This document shows positions 59,897-64,000 of a stretch of 64,000 nucleotides of DNA, piece by piece. This DNA is from Streptomyces akebiae (lineage in GTDB: Bacteria; Actinomycetota; Actinomycetes; Streptomycetales; Streptomycetaceae): positions 2,666,001 through 2,730,000 of the forward strand of contig NZ_CP080647.1 in NCBI RefSeq assembly GCF_019599145.1, read 5' to 3'. The position numbers were made by a program, and so were the translations under genes. How positions within the stretch are numbered: position 1 is the first letter of the stretch; each line of letters begins with the position of its first letter. The notes below the pieces were generated by a model that was not told where the DNA came from, searched no databases, and saw nothing but the letters and a program-made list of their open reading frames with translations.

Positions 59897-61438
59897 TCAC
59901 GTCTCCCCCTCGGTGGGCCGCCCACCGCCACCGCGGCGGGCCCGCGCCCGACCGCGCGCGCCGTCGACCGTGCTCCCCGGCCGTCGGCCGGCGGGTGCAC
60001 TGCCGTCAGCGGAGCGCGATCGGCGGGCGTGAGCGGCGCCGGGTGATCGCCGGACGGGGCGGGTGTCGGCGTTCCCGTCCGGGTGTGACCTGCGTCGGCG
60101 CCGGGAGCCGGTCGCGACGCAGGGCTCAGCCGAGGTCGACTGCATGACCGGAGGCTGGTCGGGACGGCTCTCCTCGCCGCCGGCTCCGGCGTTGGCAGGG
60201 GGCGACGCCAAGCCACGTCCCTTGCGTTCGGCGCGCAGGCAGCGGCGAATGGACTCGGGGTCGAGGCCCTCGTTGCAGGCCTGGTGCAGGAGGCGGGCGA
60301 AGAGGTAGTCGGGATCTGCGGCGAGGGCCATGGCCAAGGCCTCGCGGGCCTCCAGTTCGTCTCCCGAGGACCAGGCGACCCAGCCCGCAAGCGTGAGGGG
60401 GGCGGCCGCGTGCTCGCCGTAGGGGCCGACGCAGCGGCGGGCGAGGGCGCGCCAGAGACGGAGGGCCGGGCCCGCTTCGTCGCCTTCCATCCATTCGGCG
60501 GCGCGGTCGCGGGTGGCGCGGTCCTGGAGTCCGAGGATCATTGTGGCCGCGTCCCCGTGTCCGACGAGTTCGTCGTCGTGGAGGTCCGCGTCCAGCGTGC
60601 CGGACACGGACGGAGCGGCGGCCAGTCGCTCGATGGCGCACTGTGCCACGGCGAGAGTCTCCTCGGCGACGTCCGCACGACTCTCCGCGTGCAGAATGCG
60701 GGGGACGAGCGCGGACTGCGCGGCGTCGAGGGCGGCCTCCTGCTGCAGCGCGGCAGCGCTCTCCCAGGGCAACAGCCTGGCCCTCATCTCTTTCAGTGTG
60801 CCGCGCACCTGGAGGCCGGCGTAGGTCGCGGCGGCGGCTAGCACAGAGGTGCCCGGTAGCCCCATCGGCTGCCCGTCGGCAGAACAACATCCGTTGCCGG
60901 GACAGCAGTAGGACCAGTAGCGATTTTCGGAGATGCACAGGGCCTCGACCACCGGCACGTCCAGGGTGCCGCAGGCCCTGCGCAGCAGTTGGGCGAGCGG
61001 CCGCAGGCGTTCCATGACCTCGTGCGGCGACTCACCGCTCGCCGGATCCTGGCAGAGGAAGGCGACCATGCTCTCCGGCCTGGCACCTCGACGCTCACTT
61101 CCGGTCACCAGCCCGTGGGCCAGTTGTTGGGCCACGGCCGGCCAGTCGTCCGTCTGGGCCGGGATGCCCAGTCGTGCGCGTCCGCCGAACCGTCCTCGGG
61201 CGTCCCGGTCGTGCAGTGCGACGAGGACGATACTGTCCTCGGGGCGATATCCGAGCAGGTAGGGCAGGGCGTCGGCGAGTTCTGCCGGGGTGCGGAGGGT
61301 GACCTGCTGGCCGTCGGGAGGTCCGGTGGTCGCGCCGTGCCCCAAGTAGGCGGAGGGCTCGCCCGCGCGCCCGTGGCCGTTCTGCCCGCTGATGTCACTG
61401 TTGCCGGAGGTCCCGGCCGCTTCGCTGTGATTCGTCAT
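59897..61438 (-). CDS. DUF4192 family protein
   Basis: 513 residues from ATG 61438. Residues 45-400 carry the DUF4192 pattern: LRTPAELADALPYLLGYRPEDSIVLVALHD, then a cysteine-rich patch YCCPGNGCCSADGQPMG, and a helical TPR-like tail (LEAREALAMALAADPDYLFARLLHQA). The last 110 residues are basic and low-complexity. DUF4192 is an actinobacterial family of unknown function that lies near helicase genes in several Streptomyces. It is divergent from recQ with DnaA-box-like sequences in the gap. Confidence 0.85.
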   Translation of the reverse strand: MTNHSEAAGTSGNSDISGQNGHGRAGEPSAYLGHGATTGPPDGQQVTLRTPAELADALPYLLGYRPEDSIVLVALHDRDARGRFGGRARLGIPAQTDDWPAVAQQLAHGLVTGSERRGARPESMVAFLCQDPASGESPHEVMERLRPLAQLLRRACGTLDVPVVEALCISENRYWSYCCPGNGCCSADGQPMGLPGTSVLAAAATYAGLQVRGTLKEMRARLLPWESAAALQQEAALDAAQSALVPRILHAESRADVAEETLAVAQCAIERLAAAPSVSGTLDADLHDDELVGHGDAATMILGLQDRATRDRAAEWMEGDEAGPALRLWRALARRCVGPYGEHAAAPLTLAGWVAWSSGDELEAREALAMALAADPDYLFARLLHQACNEGLDPESIRRCLRAERKGRGLASPPANAGAGGEESRPDQPPVMQSTSAEPCVATGSRRRRRSHPDGNADTRPVRRSPGAAHARRSRSADGSAPAGRRPGSTVDGARGRARARRGGGGRPTEGET

Positions 61439-61478
61439 GCGGCGACCATCTCGCGGATCTTGAGATTCCGCTTTGCCC

Positions 61479-61520
61479 TGTGGATAAGTCCGACCATGAT
61501 CACGTCAGAAGCTGTCCACA
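61479..61520. promoter_or_regulatory. Pair of DnaA-box-like nonamers upstream of the RecQ gene
   Basis: TGTGGATAA at 61479-61487 is the exact reverse complement of the DnaA box TTATCCACA. CTGTCCACA at 61512-61520 differs by one base from the Streptomyces box TTGTCCACA. The two face each other across 24 bp in the 133-bp divergent gap. Confidence 0.55.
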
Positions 61521-61571
61521 GTTCACTCCTCCCGTTCGCGCGATGTCCGAGGCATCGGGTTGCATGGGGCC

Positions 61572-63752
61572 ATGAGCGACGAAGACCTGCCCCCCACGGA
61601 CCGCCAAGATCTGCGTACGGCCGCCGACGCCGTGCTCGCCCGCCTCGTGGGCGCGCCGACGGGCGCCGCGCGACTGCGCGAGGACCAGTGGCACGCCATC
61701 GAGGCGCTGGTCGCGGAGCAGCGCAGAGCCTTGGTGGTGCAGCGCACGGGCTGGGGCAAGTCCGCGGTGTACTTCGTCGCGACCGCGCTGCTGCGCGAGC
61801 GGGGCGCGGGACCCACCGTCATCGTCTCCCCGCTCCTCGCCCTCATGCGCAACCAGGTCGAGGCGGCCGCCCGCGCCGGCATCCACGCGCGGACCATCAA
61901 CTCATCGAACACGGAGGAGTGGGACTCGATCCGCCAGGAGGTCACCGCGGGCACGGTCGACGTACTCCTGGTCAGTCCGGAGCGGCTCAACAACCCCGAT
62001 TTCCGTGACCAGGTCCTTCCCGAGCTGGCGGCCGCGACCGGGCTGCTCGTGGTCGACGAGGCGCACTGCATTTCGGACTGGGGCCATGACTTCCGCCCCG
62101 ACTACCGCCGACTGCGCACCATGTTGGCCGACCTGCCGTCGGGTGTCCCGGTGCTCGCCACGACCGCGACGGCCAACGCGCGCGTGACGGCCGACGTGGC
62201 GGAGCAGCTGGGCACCGGCGGCGGCACGGACGCCCTGGTCCTGCGCGGGCCCCTGGACCGCGAGAGCCTGAGCCTCGGCGTGCTCGAACTGCCGGACGCC
62301 GCCCACCGGATGGCGTGGCTCGCCGACCACCTGGACGAGTTGCCGGGCTCCGGGATCATCTACACGCTCACCGTGGCCGCCGCCGAGGAAGTCACCGCGT
62401 TCCTCCGCCAGTGCGGGCACACCGTGACGTCGTACACCGGGAAGACGGAGAACGCCGACCGGCAGCAGGCCGAGGAGGACCTCCTCGCCAACCGGGTCAA
62501 GGCCCTGGTCGCCACCTCCGCCCTGGGGATGGGCTTCGACAAGCCCGACCTGGGGTTCGTGGTGCACCTGGGCTCACCCTCCTCCCCCATCGCCTACTAC
62601 CAGCAGGTGGGCCGCGCGGGTCGCGGTGTCGAGCACGCGGAGGTGCTGCTACTGCCCGGCAAGGAGGACCAGGCGATCTGGGAGTACTTCGCCTCGGTCG
62701 CGTTCCCTCCGGAGGAGCAGGTGCGCCGGACCTTGGACGTCCTGGCACACGCGGAGCGACCGATGTCCCTGCCCGCCCTCGAACCGCTGGTGGAACTGCG
62801 CCGCTCCCGGTTGGAGACGATGCTGAAGGTCCTCGACGTGGACGGTGCGGTCCGCCGGGTCCAGGGCGGTTGGGTCTCCACCGGCGTCCCCTGGACGTAC
62901 GACACCGAGCGCTACGCCTGGGTCGCCAAGCAGCGCGCGGCCGAGCAGCAGGCCATGCGCGACTACGTGACGACTCCGGGCTGCCGGATGGAGTTCCTGC
63001 GACGGCAGTTGGACGACGAGGAGGCCGTGCCGTGCGGGCGCTGCGACACCTGCACGAAGCCCAGGTTCACGGACTCCGTCTCCGCGGCGGCGCTGGACGC
63101 GGCGCGCGGCGAGTTGGGGCGGGCGGGGGTCGAGGTGGAGCCCCGCAAGATGTGGCCCACCGGGCTGCCGACGGTCGGCGTCAATCTGAAGGGACGTATT
63201 CCGGCCGGTGAACAGGCGGCTCCGGGGCGGGCGTTGGGACGGCTGTCGGACATCGGCTGGGGTAACCGACTGCGGCCGATGCTCGCGCCCCAAGCACCGG
63301 ACGGGCCGGTTCCGGACGACGTGGCGAAGGCGGTGGTAGCCGTCCTGGCCGACTGGGCGAAGGGCCCCGGCGGCTGGGCCTCCGGGCAGGCCGACGCGCA
63401 GCCCCGTCCGGTGGGTGTCGTCACCATGCCATCCCGTACCCGGCCACAGTTGATCGGTTCCCTCGGTGCGCGGATCGCCGAGATCGGTCGTCTGCCGCTG
63501 CTGGGCTCGCTGGCGTACACCGGCGCGGTTTCCCAGGTCACCCGCAGCAACAGCGCACAACGCCTGAAGGCACTCGACGGGGCACTGACCGTGCCACCCG
63601 AACTGGCCGCCGCTCTCATGAGGGCAGACGGGCCGGTACTGCTGGTCGACGACGCCACGGAGACCGGCTGGACGCTCGCGGTCGCCACGCGCGTGCTCCG
63701 GCGCGCGGGCGCACAGGGGGTGTTGCCCCTCGTTCTCGCCGTCCGGGGGTGA
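61572..63752 (+). CDS. RecQ-family DNA helicase with phosphoribosyltransferase-like C-terminus
   Basis: 726 residues from ATG 61572; the upstream TTG 61560 is less likely. Helicase motifs are Walker A-like [11 protein letters not shown] (57-67), [18 protein letters not shown] and [10 protein letters not shown]; motif VI is [10 protein letters not shown] cysteine cluster near residue 490 (CGRCDTC) suits the RecQ zinc-binding domain. The last 40 residues contain [14 protein letters not shown] (about 689-702), the PRPP-binding loop of type I phosphoribosyltransferases such as ComF. ATP-dependent 3'-5' unwinding is expected; the role of the PRTase tail is unknown. Confidence 0.9.
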   Translation: MSDEDLPPTDRQDLRTAADAVLARLVGAPTGAARLREDQWHAIEALVAEQRRALVVQRTGWGKSAVYFVATALLRERGAGPTVIVSPLLALMRNQVEAAARAGIHARTINSSNTEEWDSIRQEVTAGTVDVLLVSPERLNNPDFRDQVLPELAAATGLLVVDEAHCISDWGHDFRPDYRRLRTMLADLPSGVPVLATTATANARVTADVAEQLGTGGGTDALVLRGPLDRESLSLGVLELPDAAHRMAWLADHLDELPGSGIIYTLTVAAAEEVTAFLRQCGHTVTSYTGKTENADRQQAEEDLLANRVKALVATSALGMGFDKPDLGFVVHLGSPSSPIAYYQQVGRAGRGVEHAEVLLLPGKEDQAIWEYFASVAFPPEEQVRRTLDVLAHAERPMSLPALEPLVELRRSRLETMLKVLDVDGAVRRVQGGWVSTGVPWTYDTERYAWVAKQRAAEQQAMRDYVTTPGCRMEFLRRQLDDEEAVPCGRCDTCTKPRFTDSVSAAALDAARGELGRAGVEVEPRKMWPTGLPTVGVNLKGRIPAGEQAAPGRALGRLSDIGWGNRLRPMLAPQAPDGPVPDDVAKAVVAVLADWAKGPGGWASGQADAQPRPVGVVTMPSRTRPQLIGSLGARIAEIGRLPLLGSLAYTGAVSQVTRSNSAQRLKALDGALTVPPELAAALMRADGPVLLVDDATETGWTLAVATRVLRRAGAQGVLPLVLAVRG

Positions 63753-64000
63753 CCGGTCGTCAACCAGGCGTGAGCCCCCTCCCGCTTGGGCGTTACCGAC
63801 GCGTCCTATGCGCAGGGATATAAGCGGTGGATCACCACAAAACTGTCAGTGGCCCCAATTGCTCGTTGCCGCAACCAAGTTCGCCAGGAAGAATTGGAGT
63901 CCGCTCCCCGCACGGCCCACTCGTCAATCGGTAGGGCTTCTGCTGCGGCGTGCGCTCCCCCAAGTCCGACCCCCGCCCGCTGTGTGGGCGCGTAGCCGAA
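63753..64000. other. 248-bp unassigned right edge
   Basis: The stretch 63810-63900 has lower GC than its surroundings (GGATATAAGCGGTGGATCACC). I recognise no tRNA, terminator or gene. A plus-strand frame of 69 residues at 63786 lacks a Shine-Dalgarno and a known family. Confidence 0.4.

Noticed and set aside
63786..63995. 69-codon frame at the right edge
   Set aside because: No Shine-Dalgarno, no recognisable domain, and codon use unlike neighbouring genes.
1..64000. Prophage, integrative element or biosynthetic gene cluster
   Set aside because: No integrase, transposase, att-like repeats, polyketide or peptide synthetase genes; gene content and order are core actinobacterial.

Overview
The window is a high-GC Streptomyces chromosomal core segment. 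It carries the principal sigma factor gene hrdB next to the sporulation regulator whiH, the septation gene sepH, topoisomerase IV (parC and parE), the CutRS two-component system, ptsH under tandem DasR-like operators, and a cyclic-di-AMP riboswitch before a LytM-type peptidase. Gene order from the left edge (RNA methyltransferase, APC permease, two TrkA proteins, DUF3159, OB-fold protein, DUF3710, dut, DUF3093, DUF4193, inositol phosphatase, sigma factor) follows the mycobacterial ceoB-ceoC to sigA block, so this is conserved actinobacterial backbone and not an island. No rRNA, tRNA, insertion sequence, prophage or CRISPR array was seen.

Layout. 1-9.4 kb: a potassium-centred block with a KimA-like APC permease, two overlapping TrkA (RCK) genes and the KdpDE sensor/regulator pair. 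9.6-18.6 kb: DUF3710, dUTPase, thioesterase, DUF3093, an EcsC-like protein, DUF4193, cutRS, inositol phosphatase and ferrochelatase. 18.7-30.4 kb: an MFS exporter with an FAD lactone oxidase, sepH, a rhodanese, a VOC protein, thymidine kinase, a phosphodiesterase-like protein, and a 1000-residue GNAT/acyl-CoA-synthetase fusion. 30.6-36 kb: ptsH, a GntR regulator, the riboswitch-controlled M23 peptidase and an active/inactive M16 peptidase pair. 36-50 kb: parC, a CobW GTPase, DUF6082, an iron-box-controlled ferredoxin-like protein, a DcuS/DcuR-type two-component system convergent with an acetate-type symporter, and parE. 50-57 kb: a secreted trypsin-like protease, hrdB, whiH, an ABC protein with an 18-bp minisatellite in its coding sequence, and a NUDIX regulator. 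57-64 kb: a glycogen-debranching-like protein, DUF4192, and a RecQ helicase with a phosphoribosyltransferase-like tail.

Working together. Three themes recur. Potassium and c-di-AMP: permease, RCK regulators, KdpDE, and a c-di-AMP riboswitch about 30 kb away. Iron: ferrochelatase with a C-terminal cysteine cluster, and a near-perfect DmdR/IdeR box overlapping the promoter of an apparently leaderless ferredoxin-like gene. Development: hrdB, whiH and sepH, with ECF-type and WhiG-type promoter candidates before hrdB and whiH.

Limits. Assignments rest on reading the translated sequence and on remembered family features; no alignment or database search was run. Starts were chosen from Shine-Dalgarno sequences, gene overlaps and known protein lengths. 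The left-edge gene is cut by the window.
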